64,000 bases of DNA from Hyphomicrobiales bacterium (GTDB lineage Bacteria > Pseudomonadota > Alphaproteobacteria > Rhizobiales > Xanthobacteraceae), in contig JAFKKN010000006.1 of assembly GCA_017305535.1 (NCBI GenBank), positions 248,001-312,000 of the forward strand. The letters are read 5' to 3'. A program made the translations under genes and the position numbers. This document shows positions 17,505-29,243 of the stretch, one piece after another (position 1 is the first letter of the stretch; each line of letters begins with the position of its first letter). The notes beneath the pieces were generated by a model, which saw only the letters and a program-made list of their open reading frames with translations, was not told where the DNA came from and made no database searches.

Positions 17505-19349
17505 ATGTTCGAGGCTCACTTCCAGACCTTCGAGGACCCGGAAAGCGGCGTTGCGCTTACCGCACGGCTGGCGGCCTTCCGCGCCGAACTGTCGCACCGG
17601 AAACTGACGGGCTTCGTCATTCCGCGCGCCGACGCGCAGCAGAACGAATATGTCGCACCCTCCGAGGAGCGGCTGGCGTGGCTGACCGGATTCACCGGGT
17701 CGGCCGGTCTGGCCATCGTGCTGGCGCACGACGCGGCGGTGTTCGTCGACGGCCGCTATACGCTGCAAGCCGCCGCGCAAGTGGAGACCACGGCGTGGAA
17801 AGTCGAATCGCTGATCGATCCGCCGCCGGAAAGCTGGCTGACGGCGCATCTTTCGCCGGGTGATCGCGTCGGCTTCGATCCCTGGTTGCATACGACGGCA
17901 GCGGCGGAGCGACTCGGCGCCGCCTGCGCCAAAGCGGGCGCGGAATTGGTGGCGGTCGAGAGCAATCCGGTGGATGCGGTCTGGCACGAGCGCCCGGCGC
18001 CGCCGCTCGGTCCCGTCTCAATTCACGATGCGAAATTCGCCGGCATTCCGGCCACCGACAAATTGAATCAAATCCGCGAGCAGATCGCCCGCCTCGGCAC
18101 CGATGCGCTGGTGCTGTCGGATTCGCACGCGGTGGCGTGGACCTTCAACATTCGCGGCGCGGACGTGTCGCATACGCCGCTGCCGTTGTCCTACGCGCTG
18201 GTGCCGAAGGACGGACGGCCGACGATCTTCATCGATCCACGCAAACTCTCCAACAGCGTGCGCGATTATCTCGAAGGTCAGGCCGACGTCGCGACGACCG
18301 AAGATCTGACGTCACAACTGACGCAGCTTGCGCAGCGCGGCGCGGCGATCTCGCTCGACAGCGCAACCGCTGCCGATGCGCTGAGCCGCCTCGTTACAGG
18401 CGCGGGCGGCAAAGCGATACGCGGCAGCGATCCGATCAGCCTGTTGAAGGCGGTGAAGAATCCGACCGAAATCGCCGGCACGCGCACCGCGCATCAACGC
18501 GACGCCGTGGCGCTGGCGCGCTTCCTCGCATGGGTGGATCGTGAAGCGCCGAGCGGCAAGCTGACCGAGATCGACGCCGTCGAAGCGCTGGAAACCTTTC
18601 GCCGCGAGACCGGCGCGCTGAAGGACGTATCTTTTCCAACCATTTCCGGCACCGGCCCGAACGGCGCCATCGTGCATTATCGCGTCACCCGCAAGAGCAA
18701 TCGCCGCATCATGCCGGGCGACCTGTTGCTGATCGATTCCGGCGCGCAATACGAAGACGGCACCACCGACGTGACGCGCACCATCGCCATCGGCGAGCCG
18801 ACGCAGGAAATGCGCGACCGCTTCACCCGCGTGCTGCGCGGCCATATCGCCATCGCGCGCGCGGTGTTTCCCGACGGCACTACCGGCGCGCAGCTCGATA
18901 CGCTGGCGCGGCAATTCCTGTGGCAGGCCGGAATCGATTTCGAACACGGCACCGGCCACGGCGTCGGCAGCTATCTGTCGGTGCATGAAGGCCCGGCGCG
19001 GATTTCGAAACTCGGTACCGCACCGCTGAAGCGCGGCATGATCCTCTCCAACGAGCCCGGCTACTACAAGACCGGCGCGTTCGGCATCCGCATCGAAAAC
19101 CTCGAACTGGTGGTGCCAGCCGAAATCGAAGGCGCTGAGAAACCAATGAATGCATTCGAGACGCTGACATTGGCACCGATCGACCGCCGGCTGATCGACC
19201 GCCGCTTCAGCAAGAAGGAAGTGAAGTGGGTCAACGACTATCACGCGCGGGTGCGCAACGAGGTGCGACCACATCTCGACGAAGCAACGCGCATATGGCT
19301 CGACGCCGCCACCGCGCCGATTCCGTATGAGGATCACTTTCCGGGGTGA
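17505..19349 (+). CDS. Xaa-Pro aminopeptidase (aminopeptidase P, M24B)
   Basis: The 614-residue protein has two creatinase-type N-terminal domains (GFVIPRADAQQNEYVAPSEERLAWLTGFTGSAG) followed by the pita-bread metalloprotease domain. Metal ligands are visible in order: LLIDSGAQYEDGTTDVTRT (two Asp), GTGHGVGSYLSVHEGP (His), LSNEPGYY (Glu) and GIRIENLELV (Glu). It removes N-terminal residues that precede proline, with two Mn or similar ions, in the cytoplasm. The size is that of the long three-domain form shared with eukaryotes. ATG 17505 has GAGG five bases upstream; a TTG in frame at 17472 was rejected. Confidence 0.93.
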   Translation: MFEAHFQTFEDPESGVALTARLAAFRAELSHRKLTGFVIPRADAQQNEYVAPSEERLAWLTGFTGSAGLAIVLAHDAAVFVDGRYTLQAAAQVETTAWKVESLIDPPPESWLTAHLSPGDRVGFDPWLHTTAAAERLGAACAKAGAELVAVESNPVDAVWHERPAPPLGPVSIHDAKFAGIPATDKLNQIREQIARLGTDALVLSDSHAVAWTFNIRGADVSHTPLPLSYALVPKDGRPTIFIDPRKLSNSVRDYLEGQADVATTEDLTSQLTQLAQRGAAISLDSATAADALSRLVTGAGGKAIRGSDPISLLKAVKNPTEIAGTRTAHQRDAVALARFLAWVDREAPSGKLTEIDAVEALETFRRETGALKDVSFPTISGTGPNGAIVHYRVTRKSNRRIMPGDLLLIDSGAQYEDGTTDVTRTIAIGEPTQEMRDRFTRVLRGHIAIARAVFPDGTTGAQLDTLARQFLWQAGIDFEHGTGHGVGSYLSVHEGPARISKLGTAPLKRGMILSNEPGYYKTGAFGIRIENLELVVPAEIEGAEKPMNAFETLTLAPIDRRLIDRRFSKKEVKWVNDYHARVRNEVRPHLDEATRIWLDAATAPIPYEDHFPG

Positions 19350-19422
19350 GTCGAAATCATTCGTGAAACGATCATCCTCAATCTGATCGGACTCGTTTGG
19401 ACCGGGTCTCCCAACAAAAAAC

Positions 19423-19546
19423 GTCGTCCCCGCGCAGGCGAGGACCCAGACTCCGCAGCTGCGGCGATGTGAAAAACGCCAGTTGCTCACGCTCATGATC
19501 ACAATCAAGGCCAGGGTTATAGGTCCCCGCCTGCGCGGGGATGACG
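19423..19546. repeat. 120-bp palindromic element, GTCGTCCCCG family (copy C)
   Basis: It has the same ends as copies A and B (CGTCGTCCCCGCGCAGGCGA and GTCCCCGCCTGCGCGGGGAT) but a diverged centre. It lies between the converging aminopeptidase and ligA genes, ending 13 bases from the ligA stop. Confidence 0.82.
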
Positions 19547-19559
19547 AAGAGATTGTGGC

Positions 19560-21926
<2,367 letters not shown>

Positions 21927-23597
21927 CTATCCCGCGGCCTTCAGCAAGCGCTCGGCTGCGGCGCGGGCTTCCTTGGTGATCTCCGCGCCGGCGAGCATCC
22001 GGGCGATTTCCTCACGGCGGTGCTCGTCGGCCAGCGCATCGACGCGGGTGGCGACGCGCTTGCCCTTGTCGAGCGCGGTCTTGGAAATCAGCAGATGCTG
22101 GTCGGCGCGGGCCGCCACCTGCGGCGCATGGGTCACCGCCATCACCTGCACCTTGCCGGCGAGCCGCGCCAGCCGCGCGCCGATGGCATCCGCCACCGCG
22201 CCGCCAACGCCGGTATCGATTTCGTCGAACACAAGCGTCGGCGCGGAGCCGCGATCCGACAACACCACCTTGAGCGCGAGCAGGAAGCGCGACAACTCGC
22301 CGCCGGACGCGACCTTCATCATCGGCCCCGGCCGCGTACCGGGATTGGTCTGCACCCAGAACTCGACGCGGTCGATGCCTTGCGGCCCCGGCGCCGCCGC
22401 GTCCGAATCGACCTGCGTAATGAATTTTGCGCGTTCGAGTTTCAGCGGCGCCAGTTCGGCGTTCACCGCCTTGTTCAACTTCTCGGCGGACTTCGCACGT
22501 GCCATCGAGAGTTTTGCGGCAGCCGCATCATAACGCTTCACGGCCTCGGCCGCGGCCTTCTCCAGCCCCTGCAACTGTTCCGCGCCGGCGTCGATCAGCG
22601 CGATATCCGCGGCGTATTTCGCGGCGAGCGCCGCCAGCCCATCGACCGGCGTGGAATACTTTCGCGCGGCAGCGCGCAGCGCGAACAGTCGCTCCTCGAT
22701 GCGCTCCAGTTCCGCCGGATCGAAGTCGGCAGCCACGAGCGCTGCGTTGAGATGCTGGTCGGCCTCTTCCAGCGCATTGATCGCGATATCGATCGCCTTC
22801 ACCGCCGGTTCGACCAGCGCCGGCGAACTGCCTGCCCGGCGTTCCAGCCGTCGCACCGCCGCCGCCAGCGCCGCGATCGGCGAGTTGTTGCCGCCGACCG
22901 CTTCCTGCGCATCGCGCAGGTCGCCGGCGATCTTCTCGCCTTGCATCATCACGGTGCGACGCTCGGCGAGCGTGGTCTCCTCGCCGTCCTGCGGCGCGAG
23001 CTTTTTCAGTTCATCAGAGGCGTGACGCAGATAGTCGGCCTCGCGCGCGGCGCGCTCCATGCCGGCGCGATGCTCGTCGAGCGCTTGCTGCGCCGTGCGG
23101 CGCGCAGCCCACAGCGCCTCCAGCGCGGCGACGTCCTTATCGAGGCCGGCGAAGGCGTCGAGCAACCGCCGATGCGTGACGGCGTCGACCAGCGCCCGCT
23201 CGTCGTGCTGGCCGTGAATCTCCACCAGCGCCGCGCCAACCGCCTTGAGGGTCTGCACGCTGACCGGCTGATCGTTGATAAAGGCGCGGCTGCGGCCGTC
23301 GGCCAGTTGCACGCGGCGCAGGATCATCTCGCCAGTGTCATCAAGATCGTTGTCGTTGAGGATATCCGATGCCGGATGGCCCTTCGGCACGTCGAAAGTC
23401 GCCGTCACCTGCCCCTGCTCGGCGCCGTGGCGGACCAGGCCGGCATCGCCGCGCCCGCCGAGCGCCAACGCGAAAGCGTCGAGCAGAATCGATTTGCCCG
23501 CGCCGGTTTCGCCGGTCAGCACCGCGAGGCCTTGCGCGAATTCGATATCGAGCCGTTCGATCAGGACGATGTCACGGATCGAAAGACGGGCCAGCAT
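21927..23597 (-). CDS. recN: DNA repair protein RecN
   Basis: This 556-residue SMC-like ATPase has Walker A GETGAGKSILLDA (residues 29-41) in an N-terminal SMC-like domain, long central alpha-helical arms rich in Ala, Glu and Arg, and a C-terminal ABC domain with the signature VASGGELSRFLLALK and Walker B PTLVFDEIDTGVGG. RecN acts early in double-strand break repair by bringing DNA ends together. Length and motifs are those of the family. It lies 23 bases downstream of bamD and is probably cotranscribed with it. Confidence 0.97.
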   Translation of the reverse strand: MLARLSIRDIVLIERLDIEFAQGLAVLTGETGAGKSILLDAFALALGGRGDAGLVRHGAEQGQVTATFDVPKGHPASDILNDNDLDDTGEMILRRVQLADGRSRAFINDQPVSVQTLKAVGAALVEIHGQHDERALVDAVTHRRLLDAFAGLDKDVAALEALWAARRTAQQALDEHRAGMERAAREADYLRHASDELKKLAPQDGEETTLAERRTVMMQGEKIAGDLRDAQEAVGGNNSPIAALAAAVRRLERRAGSSPALVEPAVKAIDIAINALEEADQHLNAALVAADFDPAELERIEERLFALRAAARKYSTPVDGLAALAAKYAADIALIDAGAEQLQGLEKAAAEAVKRYDAAAAKLSMARAKSAEKLNKAVNAELAPLKLERAKFITQVDSDAAAPGPQGIDRVEFWVQTNPGTRPGPMMKVASGGELSRFLLALKVVLSDRGSAPTLVFDEIDTGVGGAVADAIGARLARLAGKVQVMAVTHAPQVAARADQHLLISKTALDKGKRVATRVDALADEHRREEIARMLAGAEITKEARAAAERLLKAAG

Positions 23598-23620
23598 GCG
23601 AGGTTGGTCCTGCGATCGGG

Positions 23621-24532
23621 TTAGCCGAGACCCATCTTCTTGAAGGCCCGGCTCATCCAGGACCCCTTGTTCTCGCTCGGCTCGAGACCGCCGGACTTTA
23701 CTAGATTGTACGCGTCTTGGTACCAGCGGCTGTCAGGAAAGTTGTGGCCAAGAATGGCCGCCGCGGTCTGCGCCTCGCTGACGATGCCGATCGACATATA
23801 GGCCTCGGTCAGGCGCGCCAGCGCTTCCTCGACATGGCGGGTGGTCTGATAACGCGTCACCACGGTCTTGTAGCGGTTGATCGCCGCGCTGAAGTCGCGC
23901 TTCTCCATATAATAGCGGCCGATGCTCATTTCCTTGGCCGCCAACTGGTCGCGCGCGCCTTCCAGCTTCTTCTTGGCATTGGCGGCGTATTCCGAGGTCG
24001 GATATTTGCGAACCACTTCCTCGAGCGCGGCAATCGCCTTTTCGGTGCGGCCCTGATCGCGCGAGACGTCTGGAATCTGGTCGTACTGAGAGCTGGCGAT
24101 CAGATACTGCGCATAGGCCGCATCGGGACTGCCCGGATGCAGCGTCACGTAACGCGTCGCCGCGCCGATGCAACTGTCATAGTCGCCGGAGTTGTAATAG
24201 GCGTAGGCCGACATCAGCAACGATTTGCGCGCGAGGTCTGAATAAGGATGCTGACGATCGACCTCTTCGAATTTCTTCGAAGCGGCCTTGGGATCGTTCT
24301 CCTTATTCATCATGTACAAGCCCTCATTATAGAGCTTGTCCGCCGGCTCATCGACGAAACTGTCGTCCTTGGCTTTGAACTTGTCCCAGAAATCGCCCAT
24401 TCCGCCCATGCTGCTACAGCCGCCAAGGCTGGTCGCGAAGGCTGCCATGCAGACGGCCAGCAGCGCCCGATTGCGCAGACCGTGCCGGAACGAGGATCCG
24501 CGCGCTTCAAACGTCGAACGTGGTGCCGCCAT
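23621..24532 (-). CDS. bamD: outer membrane protein assembly factor BamD (ComL lipoprotein)
   Basis: The 303-residue lipoprotein has a signal peptide ending in the lipobox SLGGC (about residue 39), then tetratricopeptide-like repeats (YNEGLYMMNKENDPKAASKKFEEVDRQHPYSDLARKSLL and onward). BamD is the essential lipoprotein of the BAM complex that inserts beta-barrel proteins into the outer membrane. ATG 24532 is preferred to the adjacent TTG at 24535. The gene lies between lpxC and recN, all on the same strand. Confidence 0.95.
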   Translation of the reverse strand: MAAPRSTFEARGSSFRHGLRNRALLAVCMAAFATSLGGCSSMGGMGDFWDKFKAKDDSFVDEPADKLYNEGLYMMNKENDPKAASKKFEEVDRQHPYSDLARKSLLMSAYAYYNSGDYDSCIGAATRYVTLHPGSPDAAYAQYLIASSQYDQIPDVSRDQGRTEKAIAALEEVVRKYPTSEYAANAKKKLEGARDQLAAKEMSIGRYYMEKRDFSAAINRYKTVVTRYQTTRHVEEALARLTEAYMSIGIVSEAQTAAAILGHNFPDSRWYQDAYNLVKSGGLEPSENKGSWMSRAFKKMGLG

Positions 24533-24744
24533 CAATCAAGATCCTGACGCATGGAATGCCATTGCTGCGAAGTGACCGGAAGAACCGAACCTGGCTCGCG
24601 CCGTTCGGGACCGCGCTCACGCGACCGCGCTTCTGTATCGGAAAAAACGCATGCGACCAACCGGATACGGAGCCATTTCGCCCGGATTAAGGCGAATTGT
24701 CGGAATGCGAACAGCGCGATGTAAGTCGGAAAAGGAACTGTGGA

Positions 24745-25704
24745 TCAGGACACGTCCGGGCCATAGGCCGGAGCAACAAGCCCTCCGACCATGCCGCCCA
24801 CCGCATCCATGGCCGGACGCGCGCGGCGCGCCCGCTCGCCCTCGACCACGCGCCATGCGCTGCGATCGGCCAACAGCGCCGTCAGCACCGCGTGGTTCAG
24901 CTTGTGACCGCCCCGAACCGAACGATAGGCGCCCAGCAGCGGCAGACCGGCAAGCGCCAGATCGCCGATGACATCAAGCACCTTGTGCCGGGCGCACTCG
25001 TTGGCGAAGCGCAGACCCTCGGCATTCAGCAGGGAGGTCTCGTCGAACACCAAGGAGTTCTCGAACGACGCACCGCGGGCGAAACCGGCTTCCAGCAGTT
25101 TCGCCACATCGCTCATGCAGCCGAAGGTACGCGCGCGGCTGACTTCGCGGCGAAAACTTTCGGGATTGAGATCGAGGGAGAAATTCTGCTTGCCGATTAC
25201 CGGATTGGCGAAGTCGATCTCGACGTCGGCGCGGAAACCATTGGCGTAGGGACGCAACTCGGCGACACTCTCGCCGATCTTGACCTGGATCGGCTTCAAA
25301 ACCTGAAGGAAGCGGCGGGGAGCAGCCTGCTCGACCACGCCGGCCTGCTCGATGGCGGCAACGAACGCGGCGGCGCTGCCATCCATGATCGGAACTTCGG
25401 GGCCATCCACTTCGATGGTGGCGTTATCGACGCCCATGCCGCGCAGCGCGGCCAGAACGTGCTCGGCGGTAGACACCACCGGGCCTTCGCGGTCACCCAG
25501 CACTGTGGCGAAGGCAGTGGCGGTGACAGCCTTGGCGGTCGCCCGCACCTCACGCTCCGTTCCATCCGGAGCCACACGGACAAAAACAAAGCCCGCGTCG
25601 ACCGGCGCGGGCCCGAGAGTCAGTTGAACAGCGGCACCAGAATGGACACCGACACCCGTCACGGTAGCTTGCGACCGAAGCGTGGTCTGTCGGTTGAATT
25701 TCAT
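24745..25704 (-). CDS. lpxC: UDP-3-O-acyl-N-acetylglucosamine deacetylase LpxC
   Basis: The 319-residue zinc deacetylase performs the committed step of lipid A synthesis. It has STAEHVLAALRGMGVDN (zinc ligand His82 counted from the chosen start), the GPEVPIMDGSAAAFV segment and ECARHKVLDVIGDLAL, whose His and Asp complete the zinc site. The catalytic histidine is in RGGHKLNHAVL. The start at 25704 (MKFNRQTTL) is preferred to 25719 because conservation in the family begins there, although no strong ribosome binding site is seen. It lies downstream of ftsZ, separated by a terminator. Confidence 0.97.
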   Translation of the reverse strand: MKFNRQTTLRSQATVTGVGVHSGAAVQLTLGPAPVDAGFVFVRVAPDGTEREVRATAKAVTATAFATVLGDREGPVVSTAEHVLAALRGMGVDNATIEVDGPEVPIMDGSAAAFVAAIEQAGVVEQAAPRRFLQVLKPIQVKIGESVAELRPYANGFRADVEIDFANPVIGKQNFSLDLNPESFRREVSRARTFGCMSDVAKLLEAGFARGASFENSLVFDETSLLNAEGLRFANECARHKVLDVIGDLALAGLPLLGAYRSVRGGHKLNHAVLTALLADRSAWRVVEGERARRARPAMDAVGGMVGGLVAPAYGPDVS

Positions 25705-25990
25705 GCGTAACGTGCCCAAAACTTAACACCGCAAGATCGTAGCTGGCCGAAGGCGGCGCGACTCAATCTGGATGTCCCCAAAGACGTGCAAACCATACTG
25801 GTTGCCCCAAAGTCCGCCAACTCACGCTTTTTTACGTATTGTTACCCCAATTCGCCGCATTGGCGCCGTGCGTTAACCATATTTCAGCACGGCCTCGGCG
25901 CGGGAGCAATCCGCATTTCGCCGACGGGATAGAATTACATTTATAATCAAATACTTAAATAAGTCTTCACCATTCCGCTCGCGCAAATGA
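25705..25990. other. AT-richer intergenic region upstream of lpxC
   Basis: These 286 bases lie between the ftsZ terminator and lpxC and presumably hold the lpxC promoter on the minus strand. The part from about 25921 to 25975 is clearly AT-rich compared with the rest of the window (ACATTTATAATCAAATACTT). A GTTAACCAT motif, similar to a CtrA half-site, lies near 25872. No open frame or repeat is seen. Confidence 0.4.
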
Positions 25991-26016
25991 AAACCCCGGC
26001 GGGAGACGCCGGGGTT
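25991..26016 (-). terminator. rho-independent terminator after ftsZ
   Basis: CCCCGGCG and CGCCGGGG form a stem around a short GGAGA loop, with AAA on one side and TTT on the other. It starts about 30 bases past the ftsZ stop on the minus strand, so it would separate the ftsZ transcript from lpxC. Confidence 0.85.
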
Positions 26017-26045
26017 TGCCAATCATTTACTTTAGTCACAATTCG

Positions 26046-27827
26046 TCAGTTCGACTGCCGCCGCAAAAATGCGGGGATATCAAGATGATCGTCGCCCTGT
26101 GGCGCCGGGGCAACAGGTGCCGGACGACCATGGAGATCGAGTCCTTGCGGTGCCGGACGCCGCGCATATTCCGAAACCGGATCGTGCGCCGCCATCTGCT
26201 GGGCAACGGTACGCTGCGGCCGGCGCTCGGGCAGCGGCGGCATCTGTTCCATCGCCGGTCCGGACGCCCGGGCCGCGATCGGCGGCTCGGTTTCTTCATC
26301 GCGCCGTCCGAGGCCAACATTGGCCAGACGCTGCAACAGCGACAACCGGACCTTCTGCGGTTGGTCCTGATCGACGTCGCCCCTCGCCTGACGGATCTCG
26401 TTCTGGGCCGGCATCGGCAGCTCGTCGAACTTCGGCATCCGTGGCGCCCGCATCGGCACCCGCTCGGCCGCCTTCGGAATGAAGGCTTGCGGCGGCGGCG
26501 GTTCGTGGGCCTCGGCGCGCGGCGCGTCGTGCTCCGGGAACAAGGACGGCTTCTGCGCGATCGGGCGTACCGTCACGTCGCCATAGGAAGCGGGCTGGAT
26601 CGGAGCCGGCGCGACCGGCTGCATCGGCTCCGCGGCCACCGCGGCTTCGATCGCGGCCAGCGTCGCACGCTCGTGGTTCGAAGTCTGCGGCACCGGAGCT
26701 GCGGCCGGCTGACGCGGAGCCTCGGCACGCGGGGCCGGAGCGGCAGCGGCGGCGGCGCGCTGACGCGCAGCGAGATCCGCCAGACGGTTGTCGGTCGACA
26801 CGCCGTGAGCGACAGCAGCCACGGGAGCGGCGGCAGTCGGCGCAGCGGCGCGGGCCAGGGCGGCCTGCTCGATACCCGTGGCAACGACCGAAACACGGAT
26901 CACGCCGTCAAGGTTCTCGTCGAAGGTGGCGCCGACGATGATGTTGGCGTCCGGATCGACTTCCTCGCGGATGCGGGTCGCGGCTTCATCGACCTCGAAC
27001 AAGGTCATGTCCTTGCCGCCGGTGATGGAGATCAGGAGGCCACGCGCACCCTTCATCGACGAATCGTCGATCAGCGGATTGGCGATGGCGGCTTCGGCGG
27101 CGGTCAGCGCCCGCTTCTCGCCGGAGGCTTCGCCGGTGCCCATCATCGCCTTGCCCATCTCGCGCATGACGGCGCGGACGTCGGCGAAGTCGAGGTTGAT
27201 GAGACCTTCCTTGACCATCAGATCGGTGATGCAGGCGACGCCAGAATAGAGCACCTGGTCGGCCATCGCGAACGCGTCGGCGAAGGTGGTCTTCTCGTTG
27301 GCGACCCGGAACAGATTCTGGTTCGGGATGATCAGCAGCGTGTCGACCACCTTGTGGAGTTCGGTGATGCCGGACTCGGCGGTGCGCATGCGGCGCTGGC
27401 CTTCGAAGTGGAACGGCTTGGTGACGACGCCGACGGTCAGGATGCCGAGGTCACGCGCGGTACGCGCGATCACCGGCGCCGCGCCGGTACCGGTGCCGCC
27501 GCCCATGCCGGCGGTGACGAACACCATGTTGGCGCCCGAGAGGTGATCGCGAATTTCATCGATCACTTCCTGCGCGGCGGCAGCGCCGACATCCGGCTGC
27601 GAGCCGGCGCCGAGACCCTGCGTCACTTCGGTGCCCATCTGGATGATGCGCTGGGCCTTGGTCATCGACAGCGCCTGCGCGTCGGTGTTGGCGACGACGA
27701 AGTCGACGCCTTCGAGACCAGCGGTGATCATGTTGTTGACCGCATTGCCGCCGGCGCCGCCGACACCAAAGACAGTGATCCGCGGCTTCAGCTCGCGAAC
27801 ATCAGGGGGTGTGAGATTGATGGTCAT
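26046..27827 (-). CDS. ftsZ: cell division protein FtsZ with long C-terminal linker
   Basis: The 593-residue tubulin homologue has an N-terminal GTPase domain with [13 protein letters not shown] (residues 21-33), the tubulin signature [12 protein letters not shown] (residues 109-120) and the T7-loop [11 protein letters not shown]. It polymerises into the Z-ring. From about residue 320 a Pro/Ala-rich, apparently disordered linker of some 240 residues follows, ending in the conserved C-terminal peptide ([13 protein letters not shown]) that binds FtsA and other partners. Long linkers are usual in alphaproteobacteria. It lies 93 bases downstream of ftsA and is followed by a terminator. Confidence 0.98.
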   Translation of the reverse strand: MTINLTPPDVRELKPRITVFGVGGAGGNAVNNMITAGLEGVDFVVANTDAQALSMTKAQRIIQMGTEVTQGLGAGSQPDVGAAAAQEVIDEIRDHLSGANMVFVTAGMGGGTGTGAAPVIARTARDLGILTVGVVTKPFHFEGQRRMRTAESGITELHKVVDTLLIIPNQNLFRVANEKTTFADAFAMADQVLYSGVACITDLMVKEGLINLDFADVRAVMREMGKAMMGTGEASGEKRALTAAEAAIANPLIDDSSMKGARGLLISITGGKDMTLFEVDEAATRIREEVDPDANIIVGATFDENLDGVIRVSVVATGIEQAALARAAAPTAAAPVAAVAHGVSTDNRLADLAARQRAAAAAAPAPRAEAPRQPAAAPVPQTSNHERATLAAIEAAVAAEPMQPVAPAPIQPASYGDVTVRPIAQKPSLFPEHDAPRAEAHEPPPPQAFIPKAAERVPMRAPRMPKFDELPMPAQNEIRQARGDVDQDQPQKVRLSLLQRLANVGLGRRDEETEPPIAARASGPAMEQMPPLPERRPQRTVAQQMAAHDPVSEYARRPAPQGLDLHGRPAPVAPAPQGDDHLDIPAFLRRQSN

Positions 27828-27920
27828 GGTTGCCTCTCGATTACGCGCGCTTGGTTTTGCAATGCCCCCAGCACACGGCCGGAGAAATGACTGGGTTGGA
27901 CACGGGGCGGAACGAATTCA

Positions 27921-29243
27921 TCAGAAACCCTCGCGAAGCCATTGACCGACCTTGCCGAAGTAACCGCCGGTTCCAGTTTTCAATGGCCGCACGTGACGCG
28001 GCTCGACGAATTCGAGGTGAGCATATTGCGGATAGACCAGAAGCCCCGACGGCACCGCGAAGGGTGCGCCCTTGGCCTCGTTGGGGAGCCGGCCGAAGCC
28101 GAGCGGACGACCGACACGCACGGAGCGGCCGAGAATCCGTGTTGCCAGTTCCGGCACACCGGTGAGTTGCGACGCGCCGCCGCTCAACACGACGCGGGCG
28201 CGAGGCTCGGCGGCAAACGGCGAATCCTTCAGCCGGTCGCGCACCATTTCAAAGATCTCCTCGACGCGTTGCCGGATGATGTTGGCGATCGTCGCCCGCG
28301 ACACCACCTGCGGGAAATCCTGCTCGTCTTCACCTGCGGTCGGCACCGACATCAACTCGCGTGCATCCGAACCGCCGGTCAACACCGTGCCATATAACGT
28401 CTTGATTCGCTCGGCATCCGCAATGCACGCACCAAGTCCACGCGCGAGATCCATCGTGACGTGTTGCCCGCCGACCGCAAATCCGCTGGCGTGAACGAAA
28501 CGTCCGCCGGAATAGATCGACATCGTCGTGGTACCCGCGCCCATCTCGACCACGGCCGCGCCGAGATCGAGTTCGTCGTCGGTCAACACCGAAAGCCCGG
28601 ACGCGTAAGGACTCGCCACCATCGCTTCGACGTTGAGGTGGCAGCGCTCCACCGCCAGCATCAGGTTCTTGGCGACGGTCGCATCCGCCGTCACGACATT
28701 CATATCGACGCCGAACTGCCGCGCCACCATGCCACGCGGATCGCGAATGCCCTTCACGCCGTCGAGCGCGTAGCCGACCGGCAGCGCGTGCAGCACGGTG
28801 CGGCCGGCAGCCGTCGCGTGGCGCATTCCGGTCGAGGTGATGCGGGTGACGTCATCCGACGCGACGGAGCCACCGCGAATATCGGACGCCGCTTCGATCA
28901 ACTGACCCTGCAAACGACCGGCGGACACCGACAGCAGCACGGATTCGACGCGAACCTTGGCCATGCGCTCGGCGACCGCCACCGCATGGCGTACCGCCTG
29001 CTCGCACTCGGTCATATCGACCACGGCGCCGGCCTTAACACCACGCGATTGGATGTGGCTGTAGCCGATCAACTCCACCGCATGGGTGCGGCCGCGCAGC
29101 GCCTCGCTCGGCGCGCACGGCTTCAACCGCGCGATCAGGCAGGCGATCTTGCTGGTGCCGATATCGAGCGAAGCGACCAATGCCGTCCTGTTCTGCGGCA
29201 TCGGGCGCGTCTTGGGCGTTTGATGGCGATCCAAACTCGTCAT
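27921..29243 (-). CDS. ftsA: cell division protein FtsA
   Basis: This 440-residue actin-fold ATPase anchors FtsZ to the membrane. The phosphate-1 motif SLDIGTSKIACLIARL (about residues 25-40), the SHS2 insert with KVRVESVLLSVSAGRL, the second nucleotide-binding stretch AAVVEMGAGTTTMSIYSGG and the adenosine motif VVLSGGASQLTGVPELA are all present. The C-terminal segment KVGQWLREGF is an amphipathic membrane-targeting helix. Its ATG overlaps the ftsQ stop by four bases, so the two are coupled. Confidence 0.97.
   Translation of the reverse strand: MTSLDRHQTPKTRPMPQNRTALVASLDIGTSKIACLIARLKPCAPSEALRGRTHAVELIGYSHIQSRGVKAGAVVDMTECEQAVRHAVAVAERMAKVRVESVLLSVSAGRLQGQLIEAASDIRGGSVASDDVTRITSTGMRHATAAGRTVLHALPVGYALDGVKGIRDPRGMVARQFGVDMNVVTADATVAKNLMLAVERCHLNVEAMVASPYASGLSVLTDDELDLGAAVVEMGAGTTTMSIYSGGRFVHASGFAVGGQHVTMDLARGLGACIADAERIKTLYGTVLTGGSDARELMSVPTAGEDEQDFPQVVSRATIANIIRQRVEEIFEMVRDRLKDSPFAAEPRARVVLSGGASQLTGVPELATRILGRSVRVGRPLGFGRLPNEAKGAPFAVPSGLLVYPQYAHLEFVEPRHVRPLKTGTGGYFGKVGQWLREGF

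Noticed and set aside
25705-25990. A tRNA or small RNA in the AT-rich region before lpxC
   Set aside because: No cloverleaf, no conserved T-loop sequence and no terminator of its own could be found.
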